This document shows positions 1 through 5,789 of a DNA stretch of 5,866 bases, piece by piece; position 1 is the stretch's first letter; each line of letters begins with the position of its first letter. This stretch comes from JBAWAP01 sp049589355 (GTDB lineage Bacteria > Chloroflexota > Anaerolineae > VGOG01). The notes beneath the pieces were generated by a model that made no database searches, was not told the DNA's origin, and saw only the letters and a program-made list of their open reading frames with translations. The DNA is taken from positions 1-5,866 of the forward strand of contig JBAWAP010000082.1 of the NCBI GenBank assembly GCA_049589355.1, read 5' to 3'. A program made the position numbers and the translations under genes.

Positions 1-84
1 CCTCTCCTGTTCCACCAACGACTTTCCCAACATCCCGCCCTCCCTACGCCGGGGAGTTCTTCGGTGCTGCACTTCCAGAGCCTG

Positions 85-103
85 CCCTGAGCGCAGCGAA
101 GGG
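85..103. repeat. short dispersed palindromic repeat, copy 1
   Basis: The 19-mer ccctgagcgcagcgaaggg shares the core TGAGC....CGAAG with the copy at 316-334. Its four outer bases pair (CCCT with AGGG). I recognise the CCCTGAGC..GAAGGG pattern as a dispersed repeat frequent in some environmental, especially Chloroflexi-like, genomes; that is recalled knowledge, not a search. It lies inside the proposed group II intron, probably in a peripheral loop. Confidence 0.55.
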
Positions 104-315
104 TTCTTCGCACCTTCCATGGCCTTCACTTCGCATGACAAGCTCGGCTCTCCCTTGTCCCCCTCTCGGGGCTAACATTCCGACGCTGCAGGATTCACTT
201 CATGTTACGGGCTGCGGTCTTGCACCCCTTTCTCAGGGGGATACAACGCTTCAGCACAGCCAGTCACCCGGCTGCACTGGTTGCCTGCTACGTGGCCCCC
301 TGGCAGTTACCCCTG

Positions 316-334
316 GACTGAGCCTGTCGAAGTC
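316..334. repeat. short dispersed palindromic repeat, copy 2
   Basis: The 19-mer gactgagcctgtcgaagtc is the same repeat as at 85-103, with the same TGAGC and CGAAG blocks at the same spacing. The outer four bases differ from copy 1 on both sides but still pair (GACT with AGTC), so the arms have changed together. It lies next to the ACCGG/CCGGT helix of the proposed intron. Confidence 0.55.
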
Positions 335-381
335 ACGACCGGACTTCCACCGGTTAGCAGACGACAGCTTTCAGGACACAC

Positions 382-397
382 CAACCCAGTGTTAGGC
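382..397 (-). other. partial attC site (R'' side) cut by the intron
   Basis: The minus strand reads GCCTAACACTGGGTTG here. GCCTAAC (397 to 391) fits the integron R'' consensus RYYYAAC exactly. It lies about 35 nt past the antitoxin stop, where the attC of a cassette is expected, and is in the same orientation as the more complete attC at 1054-1180. The rest of this attC is not next to it, because the sequence changes at 381 into the proposed group II intron. A lone heptamer is weak evidence; placement and orientation raise the probability. The other half should reappear beyond the 3' end of the intron, outside the window. Confidence 0.4.
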
Positions 398-430
398 CAG
401 CCTCCCCGTTTTGTAGTTGTGACCCAACCA

Positions 431-661
431 TTAGGCTTCTGTGATTTCGGGGATATGGTCATCTTCGTATTTCTCAACCAATACTCCCAAGACTTCCATG
501 AGCGATGCTAACGGATGGGTCTCATCTTCGCCAACTTGGTCAATCAAGTTGTCTAGTAAATTGACCGCCTCCTGATATTCCTTCTCGGTATGAGGAACAT
601 ACAACACGCCCGAGAGAGACAGCCAAGCAGTTGCTACCTGCTGAATCTTGGTCGCTAACAT
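431..661 (-). CDS. HigA-like antitoxin lacking its helix-turn-helix domain
   Basis: A 76-residue protein whose residues 22-72 resemble the N-terminal part of HigA/COG5499 antitoxins: TEKEYQEAV (25-33), then a leucine-rich helix, then the family signature VEKYEDDHIPE (62-72). In that family a C-terminal helix-turn-helix, giving DNA binding and autoregulation, normally follows and the protein reaches about 110-140 residues. Here a TAA stop ends it right after the signature, and none of the roughly 50 nt before the intron encodes an HTH in any frame. It may still bind and neutralise HigB without repressing the operon, or be a degraded antitoxin. ATG at 661 follows the toxin stop by 3 nt, with AAGGA about 7 nt upstream inside the toxin's 3' end, so the two are translationally coupled. 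The partner toxin makes the assignment fairly secure; function is uncertain. Confidence 0.7.
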   Translation of the reverse strand: MLATKIQQVATAWLSLSGVLYVPHTEKEYQEAVNLLDNLIDQVGEDETHPLASLMEVLGVLVEKYEDDHIPEITEA

Positions 662-664
662 AGC

Positions 665-952
665 CTATTCCTTCCACTTGCCTCGGTCATACTCGTCATG
701 GGTCAACACTGCACGGATATAAATCTTGCGCCGGTTGTAGTGAATCGCGGCAATCAATCTGGCTTTATTCCCACCGATGTTGAACACGGTCAGTTTGCCG
801 ACTTGGTCTGCGCTCGGAAAGGCGGTTCGTAAGTCTGCAAAGGATGTAAAGTCTTTGGACTTCATCAACTTGTACCAATGCTGGAGACTCGATTTCGCGT
901 CTGGATGTTTCTCTGCATAATCGTTGAGCCTCTTACGGGTGATGATGTGCAT
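665..952 (-). CDS. higB: HigB-family toxin (mRNA interferase)
   Basis: A 95-residue protein of the HigB toxin family, which cleaves mRNA, usually at the ribosome, when released from its antitoxin. Family features visible are the N-terminal RKRL (6-9), W26, the central FNIGGNKARLI block (57-67), H71-Y72, and a C-terminal IYIRAVLTHDEYD strand-loop (77-89) with the conserved His85 and Tyr88. The length is normal for a full toxin, so this copy looks intact. I chose ATG at 952 rather than GTG at 958: AAGGA at 961-965 is 8 nt from the ATG but only 2 nt from the GTG, and family members begin close to the RKRL motif. Toxin-first order with the antitoxin immediately downstream is typical of higBA. The pair lies between a complete attC and a partial one, as expected for a toxin-antitoxin cassette in an integron array, and has its own promoter. 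Confidence 0.88.
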   Translation of the reverse strand: MHIITRKRLNDYAEKHPDAKSSLQHWYKLMKSKDFTSFADLRTAFPSADQVGKLTVFNIGGNKARLIAAIHYNRRKIYIRAVLTHDEYDRGKWKE

Positions 953-960
953 AGACACTT

Positions 961-965
961 TCCTT
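961..965 (-). promoter_or_regulatory. ribosome binding site of higB
   Basis: AAGGA on the minus strand lies 8 nt before ATG at 952 and only 2 nt before the alternative GTG at 958. This decides the start in favour of the ATG. Confidence 0.7.
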
Positions 966-987
966 GTCTGGCAGAGTGGATAACATC

Positions 988-996
988 ATTATACCA
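988..996 (-). promoter_or_regulatory. extended -10 promoter for higBA
   Basis: The minus strand reads TGGTATAAT, a perfect TATAAT (993 to 988) with an extended -10 TGn (996 to 994). Transcription would start near 981, giving a leader of about 29 nt before the higB start. No good -35 hexamer is seen at 17 nt spacing, as is common for extended -10 promoters. A cassette-borne promoter is usual for toxin-antitoxin cassettes, which cannot depend on the distant integron promoter. With a HigA that lacks its HTH, this promoter may not be repressed by its own product. Confidence 0.65.
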
Positions 997-1053
997 TCAC
1001 TGAGGCTCACATTTTTGAGGTTTGTTTTTGTACTCATTGTTTCGCGGCGCACG

Positions 1054-1180
1054 GCCTAACGGTTCGCTTCAGCCGCGTTGCGGGTGTCGAAGACTCCTTC
1101 GCGGGCAAGACTCGCTGGAACTGCACGAACCTTCGCTGGGGCGGCGCGGTAGCAACGTCGGCTGCAAGCGGTGGTTATAT
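1054..1180 (-). other. integron attC-like recombination site
   Basis: A 127-bp imperfect palindrome with attC architecture. The outer boxes are GCCTAAC (1054-1060, exact RYYYAAC on the plus strand, GTTAGGC on the minus) and GTTATAT (1174-1180, one mismatch to GTTRRRY). Inside, CGCTT (1065-1069) pairs with AAGCG (1166-1170), CAGCCG (1070-1075) with CGGCTG (1159-1164), and CGTTGC (1076-1081) with GCAACG (1152-1157). Two single bases, C1165 and T1158, are left out of the helix on one arm only, like the extrahelical bases that set attC strand choice. Unpaired spacers GGTT and GTG separate the R and L boxes. Length is within the usual 57-141 bp range. The arm with extra bases puts the cassette gene on the minus strand upstream, which is the methyltransferase, with higBA as the next cassette. 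No integrase gene is in the window. Confidence 0.7.
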
Positions 1181-1288
1181 TTTCCCTTGTATTCCCACAA
1201 GCCAACAACCCATCTATTTGTGCCCGGTTGATGGCTCGGCCCCATTGCCGCAGCCACTGCCTCTTTAGCGGGCTGGGCCGGCCGGCGG
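1181..1288. other. gene-free spacer between methyltransferase stop and attC
   Basis: This 108-bp spacer is the 3' trailer of the methyltransferase gene. The only structure I see is a 10-bp perfect palindrome, GCCGGCCGGC (1277-1286), 2 nt after the stop codon. No U-run follows it on the minus strand, so it is not a convincing intrinsic terminator. I see no small gene or RNA here. Confidence 0.5.
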
Positions 1289-4003
1289 CTATACCGCGAA
1301 CACCTTGAGCACTTCATCGCCATAGTGGTTGATCACCTTGACGGCGATCTTGCCCGTCGCCGGCCGGGCGAACGGGCGGCTCACGGTGCTGTAAAGGCTC
1401 GACCAGGCCGCCTCATCAATCTCGGCCCGCAGCGCCCGCTGGAGTTTGTCGTAAGGCTCATCCGCGCCGGTAAAGTAGGCGTGGCGCACGAAAAAGCTCT
1501 CGCCGTCATAGTCGGTGTCAATGAACCAGCAGGCAATGTCGTCGGTGGACGACGAGCGAATCTCGCCGGTGGTCGGGTCGTAGACGTCCACGCCCTTGAT
1601 TTCGACACTGACCTGGCCGTCTTGCTGCTTCTTGATCTCTACGTCCGGCTCGCCAAAGACCATGAACAGGTTGCCCGCGCCGGTTTTCTTCAACAGGTCG
1701 TCGCCCATGGCCAGATCGGGATTCATCTTGACGGGCAGTACCATCAGCTTGCCGTAGCGTTTGGCTTCTTCGGAGACGTGCGGGTCAAAGGCAAAGCCGC
1801 ACACCAGCAGCAGGTCAAAGCCGACGCCCTGCACCGCTTCCTTGGCCGCTTCTTTCACCTGCTGCGGGCCGACCGTGCCCTGCTCCGGGCCAATGGAGAC
1901 GGCGACGCGCCGCACCCTCCCTCCCTCGGCCCCTTCCTGCCTCCCCCCGCTTGCGGGGGGATTGAGGGAGGTCTCGGTGTATTCGCCGGCGGCGTGCAGC
2001 CACGTCCCGGCGTAGGGGTCGAGGCGGTCGAAGGTGAGCCGCTCGCCTTTTTTGGTGTTCTGCACGCCGGCTTTGCGCAGGTTGTCCAGGATCATGGTGG
2101 CAAAGTCCTGCTCGCGCTGCGCCTCCTGCCGGGTGACGGTCCCGTCCATGTCCTCGTCGGCGGTGGCGAGCACGCGGTGCGGCGAGAGGCTTTCGACCGT
2201 GAACCGGCCGCTGACGCGGACGATTTTCTTGTCCGGATATGGCTGGTCGTAGAGCGTCTCGGGCTCGGCGTGGCGGGCGATGGCGGCGTCAATCTCGGCG
2301 CGCGTCAGGCCCTCGCGGATGTCGGGGTTGTTGGCGATGGATTTGAGCGTGACGTGCGGGACGCGCTTGTAGACAAAGCCCTGGCGGATGTCGCCTCCCT
2401 CACCCCCACCCCCTCTCCCAAAGGGCGAGGGGCGTCCGGTCAGCTCGGCCTCTTTCTGGATGCCGGCGGGCGAGTCGGCCAGCAGGTAGTAAGGATACCT
2501 GGTGGCCATGAGCCGGGTGCGGGCCAGGGCCAGGGCCACGCGGCTGGTGTCAATGGTGATCCAGCGCCGGCCCCACTGCTCGGCCACGTAGGCGGTGGTG
2601 CCGCTGCCGCAGGTGGGGTCCAGCACCAGGTCGCCGGGGTCGGTGGTCATCAGGAGGCAGCGTTGAATTACCTTAGGTGAAGTCTGTACAACATATTGAA
2701 CGATTTCAGTTGAACGAAAGACAACCGTATCTGCCCATTCGTTAGTTAGTTCAACAGCCGGAAAGTCATCTAAATATCTTTTACCAACAAGTTGTTTATT
2801 CCATATTGCTAAACGTCCGATTTTTGCCAGAACGTCCAATTTTTCTGTCCCCATCGACCAATGCCGGTCATTTCCTGGATGGAAGTTTTGACCTTTAAAG
2901 AGATACTCAACGGTGGTATTTTTGCTAAAACCTTGTGAAGTAAGTGCCGATGCCCAGAAAGGTTTTTGATTGTTGATGACGGAATCATTGTCGCTAATTT
3001 CATCAGAAGAAAGTGCAATTACCCTTTCATATTCGTCAACAATATATCTGTATCGTTCATCAATTGTTTTTCTGCTTTTTGGGAGAAAAAGCTTCTTAAA
3101 TTTAGCCACTGCTCTGTCTTTCGCATACCAGAGTAAGTAATCTCGGACAGATGGGATAAGGTCTGTAGTTGCTCCGCTTGTTTTTGAAAAAGCAATAATC
3201 GAGCAGTAATTCTCACTCCCGAACACCTCATCCAGCACACACCGCACCAGATGCACGTTCTCATCCCCAATCTGCACAAAGACGCTGCCCGTCTCGGTAA
3301 GCAGCTCGCGGGCCACCACCAGCCGGTCGCGCAGGTAGGCCAGGTAGGAGTGGATGCCCAGCTTCCAGGTGTCGCGGAAGGCGCGCACCTGTTCCGGCTG
3401 GCGGGTGGCGTCCTCGGCCCGGCCGTCCTTCACGTCGCGCTTGCGGGTGCTCACCTGCCAGTTGGAGCCAAACTTGATGCCGTAGGGCGGGTCAATGTAG
3501 ATCATCTGCACCTGGCCCTTGAGGCCCTCTTTCTCGGCCAGGCTGGTCATCACCAGCAACGAATCGCCCAAAATCATGCGGTTCTGCCAATGGCCGTCGT
3601 GCTGGTAAAACTCCACGCGCTGGTCAAACTCTTCCGGCAGGCCGTTAAAGTCGGCAAAGAGCTTGATCTGGTAGACGGCGGCCTCTTCCGCCACGCGGCC
3701 GCCCTTACGCGCCGCCTGGGCCAGCAAGTCGGTAATCAGCGCCTGCGGGTGAATCTTTTCCTGGATGTAGATCGGCGCCACCGGCACGGCCAACGCTTTG
3801 GCGTCTTGCTCATCCTTGCCTTGCCAGACCAGTTGCGGGTCGAGCGAGGGGTCGCGGGGATAGAGCATGGTCTTGGGCGCGGCCTCGTCCTCGGCCACGA
3901 AGTCGCGCAGCTCCTCGGTGGGGATGTTTTTACGCGTGTCCTGCGTGTGGCGGATGGATTCCACGGGAGTGGAAGCGCTTTGCTTGGTTCGTTTCTTAGC
4001 CAT
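1289..4003 (-). CDS. beta-class N6-adenine DNA methyltransferase, type III Mod-like
   Basis: A 904-residue enzyme predicted to transfer methyl from S-adenosylmethionine to the N6 of adenine in a specific DNA site. GDSL (146-149) and catalytic motif IV DPPY (171-174) come before the AdoMet-binding motif I, DPTCGSGTT (462-470). That order is the beta class used by type III Mod subunits. The region between (about 253-450) is the expected target recognition domain. A long C-terminal part (about 540-904) holds conserved-looking blocks (DLLLVCGFAFDPHV, 730-743; EIKGVDVYDPTTGEI, 801-815) whose role I do not know. Start: ATG at 4003, with AGGAG 9 nt upstream and the basic MAKKRTK start, is better than ATG at 4057, which lies well inside the preceding gene. 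It overlaps the upstream DUF262 stop by 8 nt (ATGGCTAA). Oddities: an AT-rich recognition segment, and in-frame palindromic repeats at residues 524-539 and 679-696. No Res helicase is downstream. Confidence 0.9.
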   Translation of the reverse strand: MAKKRTKQSASTPVESIRHTQDTRKNIPTEELRDFVAEDEAAPKTMLYPRDPSLDPQLVWQGKDEQDAKALAVPVAPIYIQEKIHPQALITDLLAQAARKGGRVAEEAAVYQIKLFADFNGLPEEFDQRVEFYQHDGHWQNRMILGDSLLVMTSLAEKEGLKGQVQMIYIDPPYGIKFGSNWQVSTRKRDVKDGRAEDATRQPEQVRAFRDTWKLGIHSYLAYLRDRLVVARELLTETGSVFVQIGDENVHLVRCVLDEVFGSENYCSIIAFSKTSGATTDLIPSVRDYLLWYAKDRAVAKFKKLFLPKSRKTIDERYRYIVDEYERVIALSSDEISDNDSVINNQKPFWASALTSQGFSKNTTVEYLFKGQNFHPGNDRHWSMGTEKLDVLAKIGRLAIWNKQLVGKRYLDDFPAVELTNEWADTVVFRSTEIVQYVVQTSPKVIQRCLLMTTDPGDLVLDPTCGSGTTAYVAEQWGRRWITIDTSRVALALARTRLMATRYPYYLLADSPAGIQKEAELTGRPSPFGRGGGGEGGDIRQGFVYKRVPHVTLKSIANNPDIREGLTRAEIDAAIARHAEPETLYDQPYPDKKIVRVSGRFTVESLSPHRVLATADEDMDGTVTRQEAQREQDFATMILDNLRKAGVQNTKKGERLTFDRLDPYAGTWLHAAGEYTETSLNPPASGGRQEGAEGGRVRRVAVSIGPEQGTVGPQQVKEAAKEAVQGVGFDLLLVCGFAFDPHVSEEAKRYGKLMVLPVKMNPDLAMGDDLLKKTGAGNLFMVFGEPDVEIKKQQDGQVSVEIKGVDVYDPTTGEIRSSSTDDIACWFIDTDYDGESFFVRHAYFTGADEPYDKLQRALRAEIDEAAWSSLYSTVSRPFARPATGKIAVKVINHYGDEVLKVFAV
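1916..1971. repeat. GC-rich palindromic repeat inserted in frame in the methyltransferase gene (distal copy)
   Basis: CCCCCCGC-TT-GCGGGGGG (1943-1960) is a perfect 8-bp hairpin. It is enclosed by a second pair of arms, CCTCCCTC (1920-1927) and GAGGGAGG (1964-1971). On the gene strand it encodes residues of about 679-696, a low-complexity Pro/Gly/Glu stretch (SLNPPASGG..EGAEGG) that joins otherwise normal sequence, AAGEYTET before and VRRVAVSIGPEQG after. The reading frame is kept, so the element is probably a tolerated surface loop. The palindrome resembles dispersed intergenic repeats, not protein-coding sequence. Confidence 0.65.
2394..2432. repeat. GC-rich palindromic repeat inserted in frame in the methyltransferase gene (proximal copy)
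   Basis: A C-rich run, CCTCCCTCACCCCCA, is followed by the hairpin CCCCTCTCCC-AAA-GGGCGAGGGG, a 10-bp stem with one mismatch. The CCCTCACCCCC..CCCCTCTCCC pattern is a dispersed repeat known to me from many bacterial genomes (recalled, not searched). It encodes residues 524-539, RPSPFGRGGGGEGGDI, just after the methyltransferase domain and before the C-terminal part, where a flexible linker would be harmless. The frame stays open. Confidence 0.65.
2668..3211 (-). other. AT-rich mosaic segment covering the target recognition domain
   Basis: Within the methyltransferase gene this segment (residues about 265-446) is strikingly poorer in G+C. By hand count, 2761-2820 is about 32% GC, 3001-3060 about 33% and 2701-2760 about 45%, against about 72% for 3301-3360. 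The borders are sharp: one just after the VFGSEN codons, the other within the TSPKVIQRC codons before motif I. The reading frame continues through both. The position coincides with the variable DNA-recognition domain of beta-class enzymes, so replacement of specificity by recombination is the natural reading. Confidence 0.7.
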
Positions 4004-5783
4004 GCGAGTTCTCTCCTCTATCTCCCACAGCGAACAGCTTCTTGAGCCGTGCGGCAATCAACTCTTCGCGGGCCTTGATGAAGGCCTCGAACCGCTCCAG
4101 TTTCCATAAGTCAGGATCGTCGGGAATCAAGTGCCGTTCCTTGAAACCGCCATCCCGAGTGGTAATCCACTCCTCAAAAGGCGTGTCCAGTTTCGCGGTG
4201 TTCTCGTGCGCCAGAAGCAGTTGGAGATTGCCGATGCGATTCATTTTTGAACGGTACTGGTAGACCTGACTCGTATCGAGGCCAGCAGCTTCAAGGCTTC
4301 TAGGTTTGAACAAACTCTGTGGAAAGATGTGATCCTGGTGAAATGTCATCGTTCCCCAGCCGCTTTCCTCGTAGAGGAGGGTGAGCGCAAGAAACGTAAG
4401 CCTGAGGCCATAGGTCAAGGAGAGAACGTTGTCCACCGCGTTGTCGTCAAAGCTTGCTGTGCGCCCCGACCGCTTTATGGCCTCGGTAATCTGTTCGACC
4501 GGAAAGTCTGCCTGCGATCCATTGAGAGTCTGTATGACTCCTCGCAATTCTCGGAGAAGATTGTCAGACGACCCGCCGAACACGCCATTGAGCAGGGCCG
4601 TGCCGATCCACTTTCGGACGCGAGAGGCGTTGCCTGCCTCAAACGGAGTGCTTCCGCGAAGCGTGAGGCCTGGTCTGCGGAACAGATAATAGATCAAAGG
4701 AATCAAGGCATTCGCGCTTGTCAGGTTGTTTCGGTCGATCCCGAAGAAGTTTACGAGATCGACCGCCCGTTCGATAGCGCTCTTGATGTGGTCCCAGCTA
4801 TCCTGAATCTTCTGTAGATTCTGGTTGTTAAAGTTCTTTACCTTGTACGCGACAGGAAGGTCCGTCACGACCAGGCAGGTTTTCATAACGAAATCCTTGT
4901 CAAAGTCGTTCTTGCGCAGGCGTTTTTCGTTAAGGCGGTCCACAAAACCGTATATCTCGTCCCGTGCGTTGACTCCGTCCCATTTGGACGTAATCATGGA
5001 TAGCAGAAGGTCAGATTTGCTCAGCTTGGTTCCGCCCGCGTTTGCGCGGACGAAAATGTCGAGCACGCGGTCGCAGTCTTGATCACTTTCGGTATAGTAG
5101 GCGATGACTTCGTCCTTCCATATTGCCCGGTAGAGATGATCCAGGTTCCTTCGAAAGACGAAAGTCTGGCCTTTCGTTACGCTATCCGGCAGGGCCTCTT
5201 CTGCTTTCTCCCGGTAGTCGTCGAAGGCTTCCTCCGTGTCGAAGTCGAGAATCTTCCCGACCTCAAACCACTGATGTAGTGCGTCAGGCGGTGGCGTTTT
5301 TTCGAGAAAGGAAAGGCCGTAGTAGACACCAGGCTCAGAACTACCATTCTCCTCATCGACTCGAGAGTCCTTCAGCAGGTCAAGGTATAGCTTCTGCTTT
5401 ACCCAAGCGTCCGGATTGTCCCCATGCTTATACTTTTTCTTGGCAACGTAGCGGCCTTTGAGGCCGATCAGCAACGAGGTAAGCCGCTGTTGACCATCCA
5501 GCACCAAGGTAAGATGCTGAACGCCATGCGTGCCGGCCAAGGCGTTGTGTGTGCCTCCATCCCTGGCCTCACTGATGAACATGTAGGCCTCCCACTTGTC
5601 TCGATTCTCCGGCTTCAACTCCCAGAACAGAAATGAGCTGATGGGATACCCTCGGAGGATCGAGTCGAACAACTGCACAATCTGTTCCTGCTTCCACACG
5701 AACTCGCGTTGAATGGCAGGCAGAAAATACTGGGAGTTCAGGCGGCCGACGGTGATTTGGATTGATTCCGAACGATAGCTCAT
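3996..5783 (-). CDS. DUF262 protein with C-terminal HNH/DUF1524 nuclease domain (GmrSD-like)
   Basis: A 595-residue protein joining two domains found in modification-sensing restriction enzymes (GmrSD, BrxU, SspE). The N-terminal DUF262, a ParB-like NTPase domain, shows PAIQREFVW (22-30), ILRGYPISSFLFW (42-54) and the signature LVLDGQQRLTSL (93-104), plus FVRANAGGTKLSKSDL (244-259). The C-terminal HNH/DUF1524 part has HQDHIFPQSLF (482-492), with the probable catalytic Asp484-His485, then NRIGNLQLL (515-523) with Asn519, and ENTAK (527-531) before PFEEW. No signal peptide or membrane segment is seen; it should be cytosolic. ATG at 5783 follows AGGAG by 6 nt. The 3' end overlaps the methyltransferase start by 8 nt, so the two are almost certainly co-translated and act together. 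In this setting it could be the restriction partner of the methyltransferase, or a type IV-like enzyme accompanying it. Domain identification is firm; the substrate is unknown. Confidence 0.88.
   Translation of the reverse strand: MSYRSESIQITVGRLNSQYFLPAIQREFVWKQEQIVQLFDSILRGYPISSFLFWELKPENRDKWEAYMFISEARDGGTHNALAGTHGVQHLTLVLDGQQRLTSLLIGLKGRYVAKKKYKHGDNPDAWVKQKLYLDLLKDSRVDEENGSSEPGVYYGLSFLEKTPPPDALHQWFEVGKILDFDTEEAFDDYREKAEEALPDSVTKGQTFVFRRNLDHLYRAIWKDEVIAYYTESDQDCDRVLDIFVRANAGGTKLSKSDLLLSMITSKWDGVNARDEIYGFVDRLNEKRLRKNDFDKDFVMKTCLVVTDLPVAYKVKNFNNQNLQKIQDSWDHIKSAIERAVDLVNFFGIDRNNLTSANALIPLIYYLFRRPGLTLRGSTPFEAGNASRVRKWIGTALLNGVFGGSSDNLLRELRGVIQTLNGSQADFPVEQITEAIKRSGRTASFDDNAVDNVLSLTYGLRLTFLALTLLYEESGWGTMTFHQDHIFPQSLFKPRSLEAAGLDTSQVYQYRSKMNRIGNLQLLLAHENTAKLDTPFEEWITTRDGGFKERHLIPDDPDLWKLERFEAFIKAREELIAARLKKLFAVGDRGENSHG
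4011..4017 (-). promoter_or_regulatory. ribosome binding site of the methyltransferase gene
   Basis: AGGAGAG on the minus strand, with its GGAG core ending 9 nt before ATG at 4003, lies inside the last codons of the DUF262 gene. It supports the 904-residue start and coupled translation across the 8-nt overlap. Confidence 0.7.
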
Positions 5784-5789
5784 CTACTT

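Larger units (their letters stand above)
1..381 (-). mobile_element. 5' portion of a group II intron (left end outside the window)
   Basis: This 380-bp stretch has no credible gene. Read on the minus strand it begins GTGTG at 381, matching the GUGYG consensus for the 5' end of group II introns, and it then looks like structured domain I RNA. Visible helices include ACCGG/CCGGT (350-354 with 338-342), CCCC/GGGG at 225-240, a GACAAG/CTTGTC pair (154-159 with 137-142), and CCCC-GAGA-GGGG closed by a GNRA tetraloop (159-171). The minus-strand segment TAACCGGTGGAAGTCCGGT is familiar to me from bacterial group II introns. The five bases before the proposed splice site, GGTTG, can pair with CAACC at 279-283, a tentative EBS1. 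The reverse transcriptase/maturase and domains V-VI would lie to the left of base 1. It interrupts what looks like an attC site. Intron identity is an inference from fold and memory; the subclass is undetermined. Another structured RNA remains possible. Confidence 0.6.

Noticed and set aside
135..395. Overlapping small plus-strand frames at the left end
   Set aside because: They lie in the structured sequence read as intron RNA, are low in plausible protein features, and cross the hairpins and repeats.
953..958. GTG start for the HigB toxin
   Set aside because: The AAGGA ribosome binding site would be only 2 nt away; the ATG at 952 has 8-nt spacing.
1184..1202. CTTGT/ACAAG hairpin between methyltransferase and attC
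   Set aside because: The stem is only 5 bp and no T-run follows on the transcribed strand, so it is not reported as a terminator.
1277..1286. GCCGGCCGGC palindrome after the methyltransferase stop as a terminator
   Set aside because: There is no loop and no following U-run. It is probably a composition effect in a GC-rich region.
1325..2680. 451-codon open frame on the plus strand opposite the methyltransferase
   Set aside because: It is the antisense shadow of a GC-rich gene. Its composition is biased to Val/Gly/His/Ala, it has no recognisable motif, and the minus-strand frame carries clear DPPY/DPTCGSGTT family motifs.
3251..4045. 264-codon open frame on the plus strand
   Set aside because: It is an antisense shadow of the N-terminal half of the methyltransferase, with repetitive His/Leu/Val/Gly composition and no domain signature.
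4004..4057. Upstream ATG giving a 922-residue methyltransferase
   Set aside because: The extra 18 residues translate the DUF262 tail in another frame. The ATG at 4003 has a well-placed AGGAG and the usual lysine-rich start.
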